Source: Paenibacillus sp. R14(2021)
GTDB lineage: Bacteria; Bacillota; Bacilli; Paenibacillales; Paenibacillaceae
NCBI RefSeq assembly: GCF_019431355.1
Contig: NZ_CP080269.1
Span: 186,001-250,000, forward strand
Direction of reading: 5' to 3'
DNA: 64,000 bases
Numbering within the stretch: the stretch's first letter is position 1; each line of letters opens with the position of its first letter. The translations under genes and the position numbers were made by a program. Below are positions 1 through 8,734 of the stretch, in pieces. The notes under the pieces are model-generated. The model had not been told where the DNA came from. It ran no database searches and was given only the letters and a program-made list of their open reading frames with translations.

Positions 1-2
1 CC

Positions 3-1031
3 TTCAAGTGGCATGGCGTATCTTCTCCGTATAAAATCGAATCCGGCCAAATGCTCAAGGCTGTTGGCCCCCCGATGTACACTGAGGTGTTCAGCGAGGC
101 GCTGATGGATTTGGCGGAGGAGGATAAACGGATTATTGCGGTAACGCCAGCGATGGCCGGGGGCTCCGGATTGGTGAAATTCGCAGAGAAGTATCCGAAT
201 CGTATGGTGGACGTAGGGATCGCCGAGCAGCATGCGGCCACGATGTGCGCCGCGATGGCGATGGAGGGCATGAAACCGATCTTCGCTGTGTATTCGACCT
301 TCCTCCAGCGTGCATATGACCAGGTCGTGCATGATATTTGCCGGCATAACGCAAATGTCGTGTTTGCAATCGACCGTGCGGGCTTTGTAGGCGGCGACGG
401 CGAAACGCATCAAGGCGTATACGATATCCCGTTCCTTCGCCATATTCCGAATATTGCTATTATGATGCCGAAGGACGAGAATGAGCTTCGTCGAATGATG
501 AAGACGGCGATCGATTACGACGACGGACCGATCGCGATCCGCTATCCGCGTATTAACGGTCTTGGGGTGACGGTCGAGAAAGAAATGAAACCCATCCCGT
601 TCGGCACGTGGGAAACGCTTCGCGAAGGCGATTCCGCTATCATAGCAGCAGTCGGCCCGATGATTCAGGTTGCCGAAGAGGCTGCGGATATACTGAAGCG
701 TGAAGGCTTGAACGTACGAATCGTCAATGCTCGCTTCATTAAACCGCTTGATGAAGCGATGCTCCTCCAGATCGCGGAAGAAGGGCTTCCTGTTCTGGTC
801 ATTGAAGAAGGCTCCGAGTTGGGCGGCCTCGGCAGTGCGGTGTTGGAATTTTATGCGCTTCGCGGCAAGCATGACATGCATGTTCGACTTTTGGGCGTGC
901 CCGATGTATTCGTAAAGCATGGCTCGATTAAGGAACAGCGCCAGGAAGTCGGATTGACGGCGGAGCGCGCCGCTGCTGAGGTGAAGGCGCTGCTTCCGCG
1001 GATCCGTAAACGTGTGCCCGGTCAGGTATAG
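3..1031 (+). CDS. dxs: 1-deoxy-D-xylulose-5-phosphate synthase, C-terminal part
   Basis: Cut by the window edge: the frame is open from base 3, and about 342 residues of a normal ~630-residue enzyme are present. DXS is the thiamine-diphosphate enzyme that condenses pyruvate and glyceraldehyde 3-phosphate in the first step of the MEP isoprenoid pathway. The visible part begins with KWHGVSSPYKIESG, then the transketolase pyrimidine-binding domain (DVGIAEQHAAT with the conserved Glu, and DRAGFVGGDGETHQG) and the C-terminal transketolase domain. tlyA follows 21 bases downstream, the same order as in B. subtilis, so the two are probably co-transcribed. The call is secure; only the start is missing. 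Confidence 0.96.
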   Translation, partial: FKWHGVSSPYKIESGQMLKAVGPPMYTEVFSEALMDLAEEDKRIIAVTPAMAGGSGLVKFAEKYPNRMVDVGIAEQHAATMCAAMAMEGMKPIFAVYSTFLQRAYDQVVHDICRHNANVVFAIDRAGFVGGDGETHQGVYDIPFLRHIPNIAIMMPKDENELRRMMKTAIDYDDGPIAIRYPRINGLGVTVEKEMKPIPFGTWETLREGDSAIIAAVGPMIQVAEEAADILKREGLNVRIVNARFIKPLDEAMLLQIAEEGLPVLVIEEGSELGGLGSAVLEFYALRGKHDMHVRLLGVPDVFVKHGSIKEQRQEVGLTAERAAAEVKALLPRIRKRVPGQV

Positions 1032-1052
1032 GAAGCAGGAGAAGCTTAAGCG

Positions 1053-1889
1053 ATGACGATTGCAAAAGAACGAATTGATATTCTGCTCGTGGAGCAGGGG
1101 TATTACGACAGCCGCGTGAAGGCCAAAGCAGCTTTAATGGCGGGCTTGGTTATCGTCGACGGAGAACGGATCGAGAAGAGCGGCATGAAGGTGCCAAGAA
1201 CGGCCTCCATTACCGTGAAAGGTGCCCTCCATCCTTATGTCAGCCGAGGCGGGCTGAAGCTTGCGAAAGCCATTAAACACTTCGGCCTTCAGCTTGCAGG
1301 AGCCGTCATGCTTGACATCGGCGCATCCACGGGCGGCTTTACGGATTGCGCGCTTCAGAATGGAGCCGCTTACGTCTATGCACTGGATGTCGGCTACAAT
1401 CAGCTCGATTGGTCACTCCGGCAGGATGAGCGGGTCGATGTCATGGAGCGTACTAATTTCCGCTACACGGTTCCCGAGGATTTGAAAGGACCGCAGCCTA
1501 CGTTTGCCACCATCGACGTTTCTTTTATTTCTTTGAAATTGATCCTGCCGACGCTCGGCACGCTGCTGCAGCCGGGTGCGGGAATCGTTGCCTTAATCAA
1601 GCCGCAGTTCGAGGCTGGGCGGGAGAAGGTCGGTAAATCAGGCGTAGTGAGAGAATCGAGCACGCATCGCGAGGTACTGGAGCAAGTGCTCGGCTTTGCA
1701 GCGGGCGAAGGATACGCCTTGAAGGGTCTAACGTTTTCGCCGATTACCGGTGGAGAAGGAAACATTGAATTTCTCGCCCACATGATCTGGTCGCCGGGCC
1801 AAGTTAATATTCCACCAGATGCTGATACTATTGCCGCACTGGTACAGGAAGCTTCCGGAACATTCGCGCAAGATACCAAGAGCGTATAG
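1053..1889 (+). CDS. tlyA: TlyA family rRNA (cytidine-2'-O)-methyltransferase (YqxC type)
   Basis: 278 residues, normal for the family. An N-terminal S4 RNA-binding domain (about residues 5-65, RIDILLVEQGYYDSRVKAKA) is followed by a FtsJ-like Rossmann methyltransferase with the SAM motif DIGASTGGFTD near residue 88. The later Asp (ATIDVSFISL) and Lys (ALIKPQFE) fit the K-D-K-E catalytic set of 2'-O-methyltransferases. TlyA proteins methylate rRNA and in some species act as haemolysins; the Bacillus orthologue YqxC is less well characterised. The ATG has a CAGGAG ribosome site about 14 bases upstream. It sits in the conserved dxs-tlyA-argR-recN order and ends before a terminator. Confidence 0.93.
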   Translation: MTIAKERIDILLVEQGYYDSRVKAKAALMAGLVIVDGERIEKSGMKVPRTASITVKGALHPYVSRGGLKLAKAIKHFGLQLAGAVMLDIGASTGGFTDCALQNGAAYVYALDVGYNQLDWSLRQDERVDVMERTNFRYTVPEDLKGPQPTFATIDVSFISLKLILPTLGTLLQPGAGIVALIKPQFEAGREKVGKSGVVRESSTHREVLEQVLGFAAGEGYALKGLTFSPITGGEGNIEFLAHMIWSPGQVNIPPDADTIAALVQEASGTFAQDTKSV

Positions 1890-1909
1890 GTCGCTATTGG
1901 GGGAGAATA

Positions 1910-1952
1910 AGTCTTTCAGTTCGGCTTAAGGCCGATCTGGAAGGCTTTTTTT
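1910..1952 (+). terminator. Intrinsic terminator after tlyA
   Basis: The arm starting AGTCTTTCAG pairs with CTGGAAGGCT across a TTAA loop, with one mismatch and G-T pairs, and is followed by seven T. It separates the dxs-tlyA transcript from the next gene. Confidence 0.8.
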
Positions 1953-2122
1953 GATCGCGGGGTAATGAATTGGTATAAACCACTTGCGAAATTAAGATTT
2001 TTTGATAAGATAAGAATATAGCAAACAAATGTTCGCTTTTGGTAATAGTGATCAGCTAGAGGAAATTCCTTCCGGGACGCGAAATGGTTATTGTAACTCT
2101 TTCAAGCGCAGGAGGGATTTTC

Positions 2123-2584
2123 ATGGGGAACTATGGTGATTGGCTGGTAATGTTGATTGCTGGCAGTCTACTCTTATATTGGCTGTATCGAGCCTTCTAT
2201 CGCTGGCTGCATGAACCGCCGGGTATGAACACGAAGCTGCTGCTGAGTGAAGCGGAGGATGTGCGCGAGGATGATGTGAACGTACAGGTATTAGAGAAAG
2301 CTGGCTACGAGGTCACACACGGCAAGTACCGAATCCCTCTTACCATTGATTTGGACGGTTCGACGCTATACAGCCGATTGTTTATCGATTTAATTGCTGA
2401 GAAAGATGGCAAACATTATATTGTTAAGACAGCGCGCGAGCGAATGCCCATAGATTGGACAGGCAGCGGGGTCCGGGACAGACTGCTGGTATATGCGCTA
2501 TTGATGCCGAATTGCGAAGGGGTATTGTTTGTGGATCATAAGGATTCATCCATTCGCACCATCACATTTCGATTTGGTTCCTAA
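2123..2584 (+). CDS. Membrane-anchored hypothetical protein
   Basis: 153 residues from the ATG at 2123, preceded by CAGGAGGG. An upstream ATG at 2084 lacks a ribosome site. One transmembrane helix (about residues 6-24, WLVMLIAGSLLLYWLYRAF) is followed by a cytoplasmic alpha/beta domain containing VLEKAGYEVTHGKYRIPL, then FIDLIAEKDGKHYIVKTARE. The pattern of Asp, Glu-Lys and hydrophobic strand recalls PD-(D/E)XK nuclease-like folds, but the canonical E-x-K is not clear, so an active nuclease is doubtful. It stands alone between tlyA and argR, with a terminator upstream and argR 15 bases downstream. Function is unknown; the fold resemblance is inference only. Confidence 0.8.
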   Translation: MGNYGDWLVMLIAGSLLLYWLYRAFYRWLHEPPGMNTKLLLSEAEDVREDDVNVQVLEKAGYEVTHGKYRIPLTIDLDGSTLYSRLFIDLIAEKDGKHYIVKTARERMPIDWTGSGVRDRLLVYALLMPNCEGVLFVDHKDSSIRTITFRFGS

Positions 2585-2599
2585 CTTGAGGAGGATAAC

Positions 2600-3049
2600 A
2601 TGAAGAGTGTTCGGCAAATGAAAATACGCGAGTTAATCAATAATGAAATCATTGAAACACAGGATGATTTGGTGGAATCGCTGCGCACGGCAGGGCTTCA
2701 AGTGACGCAAGCGACGGTCTCCCGCGATATTAAAGAAATGCAGCTAATTAAAGTTCCCATCGAGGATGGCAAATATAAATACTCGATTCCGCAAGAGACG
2801 AGGACAAATTCCATTCACAAATTGAAACGGACGTTGTCTGACCATTTCTTGCACATCGATTTTACGGATAACCTGGTTGTTATGAAATGTTTGCCGGGCA
2901 CGGCAAATGCGATCGGCGCGATGATCGACAACATGGAATGGGTAGAAATCATGGGCACGATTTGCGGAGATGATACGATCCTTTTAATTTGCCGGACGAA
3001 ATCGCAGAGCAGTGAAATCGTCGATCGTCTGCTTGGCTTAATGAATTAA
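2600..3049 (+). CDS. argR: Arginine repressor ArgR/AhrC
   Basis: 149 residues, the usual size. The N-terminal winged helix-turn-helix contains the family signature TQATVSRDIKEMQLIKVP (about residues 37-54). The C-terminal hexamerisation and arginine-binding domain contains LPGTANAIGAMID and MGTICGDDTILLICR. In Bacillus this protein represses arginine biosynthesis and activates catabolism when bound to L-arginine. The ATG follows a perfect GAGGAGG. Its position just upstream of recN is conserved in Bacilli. The spacing to recN (36 bases) suggests a shared transcript. Confidence 0.96.
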   Translation: MKSVRQMKIRELINNEIIETQDDLVESLRTAGLQVTQATVSRDIKEMQLIKVPIEDGKYKYSIPQETRTNSIHKLKRTLSDHFLHIDFTDNLVVMKCLPGTANAIGAMIDNMEWVEIMGTICGDDTILLICRTKSQSSEIVDRLLGLMN

Positions 3050-3085
3050 CCGATGATATGAACGACGTTAAGGAGGAGAGCAACT

Positions 3086-4786
3086 ATGCTTCGCGAGCTG
3101 TCTATTCGTAATTTGGCTGTTATTGAACAGGTGTCTGTTAAATTTCACGAAGGTTTTCATGTATTGACGGGTGAGACGGGAGCGGGTAAATCCATTCTCA
3201 TTGATGCACTCAGTCTTGTCGTAGGCGGAAGAGGCGCATCGGATATTGTTCGTTACGGCTGCGACAAAGCCGAGATTGAGGCTATGTTCGAGCTGTCTGC
3301 GACCCATCCGGTATGGTACATTCTGAAAACATTCGGAATTCAGGCATCGTCCGATGAGGGGCTTGTCATACGACGGGAGCTTTCTTCCCAAGGCAAGAGC
3401 ATCAGCCGAATTAATGGACATATCGTTACGTTATCAATGCTTCGTGAAGCAGGGGAGTGCCTCGTTAACATTCACGGCCAGCATGAACATCAATCGCTTC
3501 TGCGGACTGAGAAGCATCTCGATTGGCTTGACTCCTATGCCGGTGAAATCGCTTATGGAAAGCTTGAAGCCTATCGCTCCGTTTATCGCCAATATGACAA
3601 GGTGCGTCATGACCTGAAGAGTCTTGAGGATTCCTCTCGGCAGAATATGCAAATGCTGGATTTATATCGGTTTCAAATTGAGGAAATTTCATCCGCTCGT
3701 CTGAAGGCAGGGGAAGATGAATCGTTGGCGGAAGAGAAGCAGAAACTAATGTCCGCCGTCAAACGCAGAGACTATGCCGCTGACGCCTATAATCTGGTCC
3801 AAGGAAATAAAGGCTTGGATGCCATTAGTAAAGCCGTCAATCGGGTGACGGATATTCGGGATTATGACCCGCTCGTACTTGATCCTCTCCTGGAACAGCT
3901 GCAGTCGGCTTTTTATCAGCTGGAGGATGCCGCGTTTCAGCTAAGGGACTATCGGGATACCGTTGATTCTGATCCGGAGCGGCTCATGTTCATTGACGAC
4001 CGGTTAGACTTGCTCAACAGTCTTAAACGCAAATATGGGGAAACGATTCCTGATATTATAACCTATCTGGCTAACATTCAATCAGAAGCTGACAAAATCG
4101 AAAACCGGGACGAGCATTTGGCGCGGCTTCAGAAAGAACAGGAGAGGCTGTTTGAGGAATGCGAAACACTTGGAATCCAACTCTCCTCGCTTCGCCGTAA
4201 TGCTGCAGGAAGGCTTGCTGCGGCCATTGAGAGCGAGCTTAGGCAGCTTCAAATGGAACGCACGACGTTTCATGTTCAATTGGAACAGCACCAGTCTGAC
4301 GGGCATTATAGGCTGCATCCGAACGGAATTGACGAAGCTGCGTTTCTGATCGCTCCAAACCCAGGCGAACCACTTAAACCAATCAGTAAAATTGCTTCCG
4401 GCGGCGAAATGTCACGCATTATGCTTGCGCTAAAGACCATTTTTGCTTCGATCGACGAAGTGCCGGTGCTGATTTTCGATGAGGTCGATACTGGGGTCAG
4501 CGGACGTGCTGCACAATCGATCGCCGAGAAGATGTCGAGGCTGTCCGCACAGTGCCAGGTATTCTCAATTACACATCTGCCTCAGGTTGCATGCATGGCA
4601 GACCACCATTATGAAATTAATAAAACCATCGTTTCCGAGCGTACCTCGACGATGGTGAGGGAGCTTAACTCCAATACACGAATTGAGGAGCTGGCCCGTA
4701 TGCTGGGCGGCGTGGAAGTGACGGAAAAGACCCGCCATCATGCGCAAGAAATGCTTGACTTGGCTTACAAACAAAAAGGAGCGTAA
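3086..4786 (+). CDS. recN: DNA repair protein RecN
   Basis: 566 residues, a full-length SMC-like ATPase that assembles at DNA double-strand breaks and helps RecA recombination. The Walker A motif GETGAGKS is near residue 28. A long coiled-coil centre (about residues 155-370) follows. The ABC signature KIASGGEMSRIMLA and Walker B VLIFDEVDTGVSG are near the C-terminus. The start ATG follows AAGGAGGAG. No LexA-type box was recognised directly upstream, so SOS control is not evident here. It is the last gene before spoIVB, as in B. subtilis. Confidence 0.97.
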   Translation: MLRELSIRNLAVIEQVSVKFHEGFHVLTGETGAGKSILIDALSLVVGGRGASDIVRYGCDKAEIEAMFELSATHPVWYILKTFGIQASSDEGLVIRRELSSQGKSISRINGHIVTLSMLREAGECLVNIHGQHEHQSLLRTEKHLDWLDSYAGEIAYGKLEAYRSVYRQYDKVRHDLKSLEDSSRQNMQMLDLYRFQIEEISSARLKAGEDESLAEEKQKLMSAVKRRDYAADAYNLVQGNKGLDAISKAVNRVTDIRDYDPLVLDPLLEQLQSAFYQLEDAAFQLRDYRDTVDSDPERLMFIDDRLDLLNSLKRKYGETIPDIITYLANIQSEADKIENRDEHLARLQKEQERLFEECETLGIQLSSLRRNAAGRLAAAIESELRQLQMERTTFHVQLEQHQSDGHYRLHPNGIDEAAFLIAPNPGEPLKPISKIASGGEMSRIMLALKTIFASIDEVPVLIFDEVDTGVSGRAAQSIAEKMSRLSAQCQVFSITHLPQVACMADHHYEINKTIVSERTSTMVRELNSNTRIEELARMLGGVEVTEKTRHHAQEMLDLAYKQKGA

Positions 4787-4900
4787 TGGAACCCATTCGG
4801 GGAATGTTTTTGGCGACATAAAACAATAAGGGCAGGGATACCTTAAAGGTACGCAAATGGCGAACCACCTTTCTCGTCAAGCGATTCAGCAGCAGGGAGC

Positions 4901-6235
4901 GTGAAGTCATTGAATGCCAATCAGCGGAAGCGGTGGTTTGGAGTATTCCTCGTTACCATTGTCTGTTTGCTCGGCCTATCCTCTCCTATTCAACATTTCG
5001 CCGCATTTCCGAATGAAGTTCGGTTGTTCTCCGGCCAGTTGAAGCAGTTAGATTACGGCATGCCTGTACATGCTCAGGTCACAACGGACTCACATGCGTT
5101 ACAAATCAATGGATCCCGTGACCGTTCAACTTCAATTAATTTGAATAAGCCGCTTACGATCCAATCGTTAGACAGCGGTGAGACTACGATGAAATTGAAA
5201 TTATTCGGCAAAATTCCATTCAAGACAGTAAGGGTGAATGTCGTGCCTGATTTGCGAGTTATTCCAGGTGGACAAACCATCGGCGTTAAAGTAAAGTCGG
5301 CAGGCATTATGGTGGTCGGGCATCATCAGGTACTTGATGACAACGGAAGTAAAGTATCTCCAGGTGAAACGGCGAAGCTTCAATTAGGTGATCTCATTGT
5401 TCGCATTAACGGTAAATATGTCAACGAAGTGCACAAGGTCGCTCAAATGGCAGAGGAAGCGGGTACAGCCAAACGTGCGCTGCAGCTAACGGTCAAACGC
5501 GGCACCCGCTTGTTCGATACCAAATTGGTGCCTGTATTCGATGCTGAAGACCATGCTTGGCGTCTCGGATTATATATTCGCGATTCGGCTGCCGGTGTCG
5601 GGACACTTACGTTCTATGCACCAGACCAAGGTGTTTACGGGGCATTAGGGCATGTGATAACCGACATGGACACTCAAACGCCGATTGAGGTCGGCGAAGG
5701 GCAAATTCTGCAATCTAACGTAACATCCATCAATAAAAGCCAAAACGGTGAGCCTGGTGAGAAACGCGCACATTTTATTAAAGAGAGCAAGGTTCTTGGC
5801 AATATCGAGCGAAATACGTCCTTTGGAATCTTTGGTAAAATGAAAGAACTGCCTTCTCACAGCTACAATGAGCAAACGGTCCCGGTCGCTTTTGCAGAAG
5901 AAGTGAAAGAAGGCCCTGCGCAGCTGCTCACCGTCGTTAATGGACAGAAGGTTGAACGGTTTAATGTTGAGATTGTCCACGTAACTCGGCAGCAATCCCC
6001 AGCAACTAAAGGAATGGTTATCAAAATAACGGATAGCCGTTTGTTGGAACAAACCGGCGGAATTGTACAGGGAATGTCCGGAAGCCCGATCATTCAAGAT
6101 GGGAAACTGATCGGTGCCGTGACACACGTGTTTGTCAATGATCCTACATCTGGTTATGGCTGTTTTATCGAATGGATGCTACAGGACGCAGGCGTTCTGC
6201 TCAAACCAGCAAGCATAAATCTTAAGGCGGCATAA
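4901..6235 (+). CDS. spoIVB: SpoIVB serine peptidase (stage IV sporulation protein B)
   Basis: 444 residues from a GTG start behind GCAGGGAG. SpoIVB is made in the forespore, secreted into the intermembrane space and cleaves SpoIVFA, which triggers pro-SigK processing in the mother cell. Visible parts are an N-terminal membrane anchor (about residues 12-30), a PDZ domain (about 125-215) and an S55 peptidase domain. The catalytic residues of B. subtilis SpoIVB (His236, Asp363, Ser378) all map here with a constant offset of 15, to His251 (GALGHVITD), Asp378 (KITDSR) and Ser393 (GMSGSP). It is therefore probably active. spo0A lies downstream, as in all Bacilli. Confidence 0.97.
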   Translation: MKSLNANQRKRWFGVFLVTIVCLLGLSSPIQHFAAFPNEVRLFSGQLKQLDYGMPVHAQVTTDSHALQINGSRDRSTSINLNKPLTIQSLDSGETTMKLKLFGKIPFKTVRVNVVPDLRVIPGGQTIGVKVKSAGIMVVGHHQVLDDNGSKVSPGETAKLQLGDLIVRINGKYVNEVHKVAQMAEEAGTAKRALQLTVKRGTRLFDTKLVPVFDAEDHAWRLGLYIRDSAAGVGTLTFYAPDQGVYGALGHVITDMDTQTPIEVGEGQILQSNVTSINKSQNGEPGEKRAHFIKESKVLGNIERNTSFGIFGKMKELPSHSYNEQTVPVAFAEEVKEGPAQLLTVVNGQKVERFNVEIVHVTRQQSPATKGMVIKITDSRLLEQTGGIVQGMSGSPIIQDGKLIGAVTHVFVNDPTSGYGCFIEWMLQDAGVLLKPASINLKAA

Positions 6236-6257
6236 GCCCCTTAAGATTTTTGTTTTT
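6219..6257 (+). terminator. Terminator overlapping the end of spoIVB
   Basis: The perfect 9-bp stem ATCTTAAGG / CCTTAAGAT begins inside the last codons of spoIVB and is followed by TTTTTGTTTTT. It insulates spo0A from spoIVB transcription. Confidence 0.85.
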
Positions 6258-6306
6258 CTTACAAGAATATTTGCTTTTTATGAACATCCTCCAATTGTGC
6301 ATTCTT

Positions 6307-6424
6307 TGTCGAAAACGTTCGAAATGTGAGGGTTGTTGTAATAAATTCTTCATTATAAAACAGAATAATTTAAAAATAAAGAAAAATATTATTCGACAGA
6401 AGGAATTTACTTCGCCATGTCGAA
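6307..6424 (+). promoter_or_regulatory. Three Spo0A boxes upstream of spo0A
   Basis: The 0A-box core TGTCGAA occurs at 6307-6313, reversed as TTCGACA at 6392-6398, and again at 6418-6424. The last two flank and overlap the SigH promoter described next, as in the autoregulated spo0A promoter of B. subtilis. The core matches are exact; binding is inferred. Confidence 0.75.
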
Positions 6425-6425
6425 A
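6399..6425 (+). promoter_or_regulatory. SigH promoter of spo0A
   Basis: The -35 GAAGGAATT fits RnAGGAwWW exactly. It is followed by an 11-base spacer and the -10 GTCGAAA, which fits RnnGAAT except for the last base. Its place upstream of spo0A matches the Ps promoter of B. subtilis. Confidence 0.72.
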
Positions 6426-6510
6426 ATGTAAACCAAGCAAATAAGACAGACATAAGCAAGCTCGATTCAACCATTTCATTAAACGGAAAGAGTCTAAGGA
6501 GGACTATACC

Positions 6511-7329
6511 TTGCAAAGAATTGAAGTATTGTTAGCTGATGACAACCGTGAATTTACGAATCTGCTCTCCGAGTATATTTCTGAACAAAACGATATGGTT
6601 GTTACCGGGGTCGCTTATAACGGTGAAGAAGTACTGAGAATTCTAGAAGAATCGCGTGATATCCCGGATGTATTGATTCTTGATATCATTATGCCTCATC
6701 TGGACGGGCTTGGCGTATTGGAACGACTGCGTGAAATGAACCTGCCGAGTATGCCGAAAATCATTATGTTGACTGCTTTTGGTCAAGAAAACATTACGCA
6801 AAAGGCGGTACAGCTTGGCGCTTCCTACTACATACTTAAGCCTTTTGATATGGAAATTCTTGCGAACCGTATCCGCCAGCTAGTTGGAAATCCAACGGTT
6901 ATCTCTTCATCGTTCACAGCGTCGTCAGGCGGGGCTGCAATTTCGAAGTCCAATGTTGTGCCGATTGCAAAAGGTAAAAATCTCGATGCGAACATCACCA
7001 GCATCATTCATGAAATTGGCGTGCCGGCACATATTAAAGGGTATCAATATTTGCGTGAAGCCATTACAATGGTATATAACAACATTGAAATATTAGGTGC
7101 GATTACAAAAACGCTGTATCCGGCTATTGCTGAGAAGTTCAAAACAACGCCTTCCCGCGTTGAACGCGCGATCCGTCATGCCATTGAAGTGGCATGGACA
7201 CGCGGCAACATCGACAGCATCAGCCATCTCTTCGGCTACACGATCAACATCAGCAAATCCAAACCAACCAATAGCGAGTTCATCGCGATGGTTGCGGATA
7301 AGCTGCGCATCGAGCATAAGGTTTCCTGA
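6511..7329 (+). CDS. spo0A: Sporulation master regulator Spo0A
   Basis: 272 residues from a TTG start behind TAAGGAGG. The N-terminal receiver domain has the acidic pocket Asp10-Asp11, the phosphoacceptor Asp58 ([10 protein letters not shown]) and the conserved Lys of YYILKPFD. The C-terminal effector domain holds the Spo0A DNA-recognition region [18 protein letters not shown] (about residues 215-232). Phosphorylated Spo0A starts sporulation by activating spoIIA, spoIIE and spoIIG and repressing abrB. The upstream SigH promoter and 0A boxes suggest positive autoregulation. The Spo0E-like gene at 27462 in this window is a likely negative input. Confidence 0.98.
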   Translation: MQRIEVLLADDNREFTNLLSEYISEQNDMVVTGVAYNGEEVLRILEESRDIPDVLILDIIMPHLDGLGVLERLREMNLPSMPKIIMLTAFGQENITQKAVQLGASYYILKPFDMEILANRIRQLVGNPTVISSSFTASSGGAAISKSNVVPIAKGKNLDANITSIIHEIGVPAHIKGYQYLREAITMVYNNIEILGAITKTLYPAIAEKFKTTPSRVERAIRHAIEVAWTRGNIDSISHLFGYTINISKSKPTNSEFIAMVADKLRIEHKVS

Positions 7330-7354
7330 GAGGAATTCCAATAGCTGTTTCAAT

Positions 7355-7394
7355 GAAACGCCACTGCCGTGTAATTCACGGTATGTGGCGTTTC
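7355..7394 (+). terminator. Strong hairpin after spo0A
   Basis: The 10-bp perfect stem GAAACGCCAC / GTGGCGTTTC is extended by CCGTG / CACGG. There is no clear T run after it, so it may be a weak terminator or an mRNA-stabilising 3' end. Confidence 0.6.
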
Positions 7395-7459
7395 GCTTCG
7401 TATACCCGAATGTTTGCTTTTGCCTATGACTGTCATACATGGATTTAGGAGGATTGTCT

Positions 7460-8656
7460 TTGACAACAATGATTCAACCCACGATTCCTTCAAAGAAGCG
7501 TATCGCGATTTTGCTGTTTGTAACACTTGTTTCGGGCTTCAATCAAGGACTGCTGCTTCCGCTGCTTGCGATCCTGTTGGATCAAAGAGGCGTATCTTCG
7601 GACCTGAACGGTTTAAATTCAATGGCTTTGTATTTGGGAACGTTTAGTACGATGTTTTTTATCGAGAAGCCTATTCGGAAATTCGGTTATAAAACAGGCA
7701 TTATGACGGGGATTTTGTTTGCAGGTCTTGCCACGCTGCTGTTTCCGCTGATGCCCTACCTTTGGGTTTGGTTTGTACTTCGTATCGTTGTCGGTATCGG
7801 TGACAGTGCGCTGCATTATTGCACGCAGCTGTGGATCGTTAGCAGCAGTCCGGTGGAGCGAAGAGGACGATTTATTTCGCTGTACGGCATGGCTTACGGA
7901 ATTGGCTTCAGTCTCGGCCCCATGGGCATGAATTTATCGTCGCTGGGCAAGTGGGTTCCTTTCGGAGTGAATACCGTTCTTTTTCTTATTCTACTGTTTT
8001 TTGTAAGCTCACTGACCTCGGAATACCCCGAATCCGTCCAGCAAACCGAAGCAGCGGGCAATCGATTCGTTTTCACGTATAATAAAGCATGGTTTGCATT
8101 ATGTCCCGCCATCCTGTATGGATTAATGGAAGCGACAATGAACAGTAATTTTCCGATTTACGGTCTGCGCATGCATCTGAGCAAAGAAATGATTTCGCTG
8201 CTGCTTCCTGCATTAGGCGTAGGCGGCCTGCTGTTTATGTTCCCGCTTGGTATGATCAGCGACCGCATCGGCCGCAAGCCGGTCCTCATGTTCTGTGCGA
8301 TGACTGCAGGCATATTGTTCTTGATCGTCCCGTTAGCAGGGGACCATGCAGGCTGGTTGTTTGTGCTATTAGCCTTGATCGGCGGGCTTATCGGCTCCTT
8401 CTTCTCACTCGGACTCGCTTACGCGGCGGACATCCTGCCGAAGAATGTACTGCCTGCCGCCAATGTAATCGCGTCTATCCATTTCAGTATCGGGAGCCTC
8501 TTGGGGCCGAGTATCGGCGGGTACGGCATTCAGTATATCTCTGTATCGAGCATGTTTATTTTGCTCGGCGGCGCATTTACGTTATTTTCTGTATTGGGTT
8601 TCTTCTTTCGGGAATCGAAGAAGGGCGGACAGTCCGATAAACAGTCGATGGCCTAA
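7460..8656 (+). CDS. MFS transporter
   Basis: 398 residues from a TTG at 7460 with TAGGAGG seven bases upstream. The ATG at 7439 lies before the ribosome site and is unlikely to be used. Twelve hydrophobic segments are arranged as two six-helix halves. The family loop motif appears between helices 8 and 9 as GMISDRIGRKPVLM. The central cytoplasmic loop (about residues 180-205) is short. Major facilitator proteins of this size often export drugs or small metabolites, but the substrate cannot be read from sequence. It lies between spo0A and the sigma/clpP pair, a position not conserved in B. subtilis. Confidence 0.88.
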   Translation: MTTMIQPTIPSKKRIAILLFVTLVSGFNQGLLLPLLAILLDQRGVSSDLNGLNSMALYLGTFSTMFFIEKPIRKFGYKTGIMTGILFAGLATLLFPLMPYLWVWFVLRIVVGIGDSALHYCTQLWIVSSSPVERRGRFISLYGMAYGIGFSLGPMGMNLSSLGKWVPFGVNTVLFLILLFFVSSLTSEYPESVQQTEAAGNRFVFTYNKAWFALCPAILYGLMEATMNSNFPIYGLRMHLSKEMISLLLPALGVGGLLFMFPLGMISDRIGRKPVLMFCAMTAGILFLIVPLAGDHAGWLFVLLALIGGLIGSFFSLGLAYAADILPKNVLPAANVIASIHFSIGSLLGPSIGGYGIQYISVSSMFILLGGAFTLFSVLGFFFRESKKGGQSDKQSMA

Positions 8657-8734
8657 TTTTTTCGTGCCGCGTATCCTTTTGGCCGGCTCATTCGTTTACA
8701 GGTTGAAGCAACGCTAAGGATGAGGAGGTGCCAG

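Noticed and set aside
4787-4825. Terminator after recN
   Set aside because: CATTC / GAATG with a short T stretch is only five base pairs and was not judged strong enough to list.
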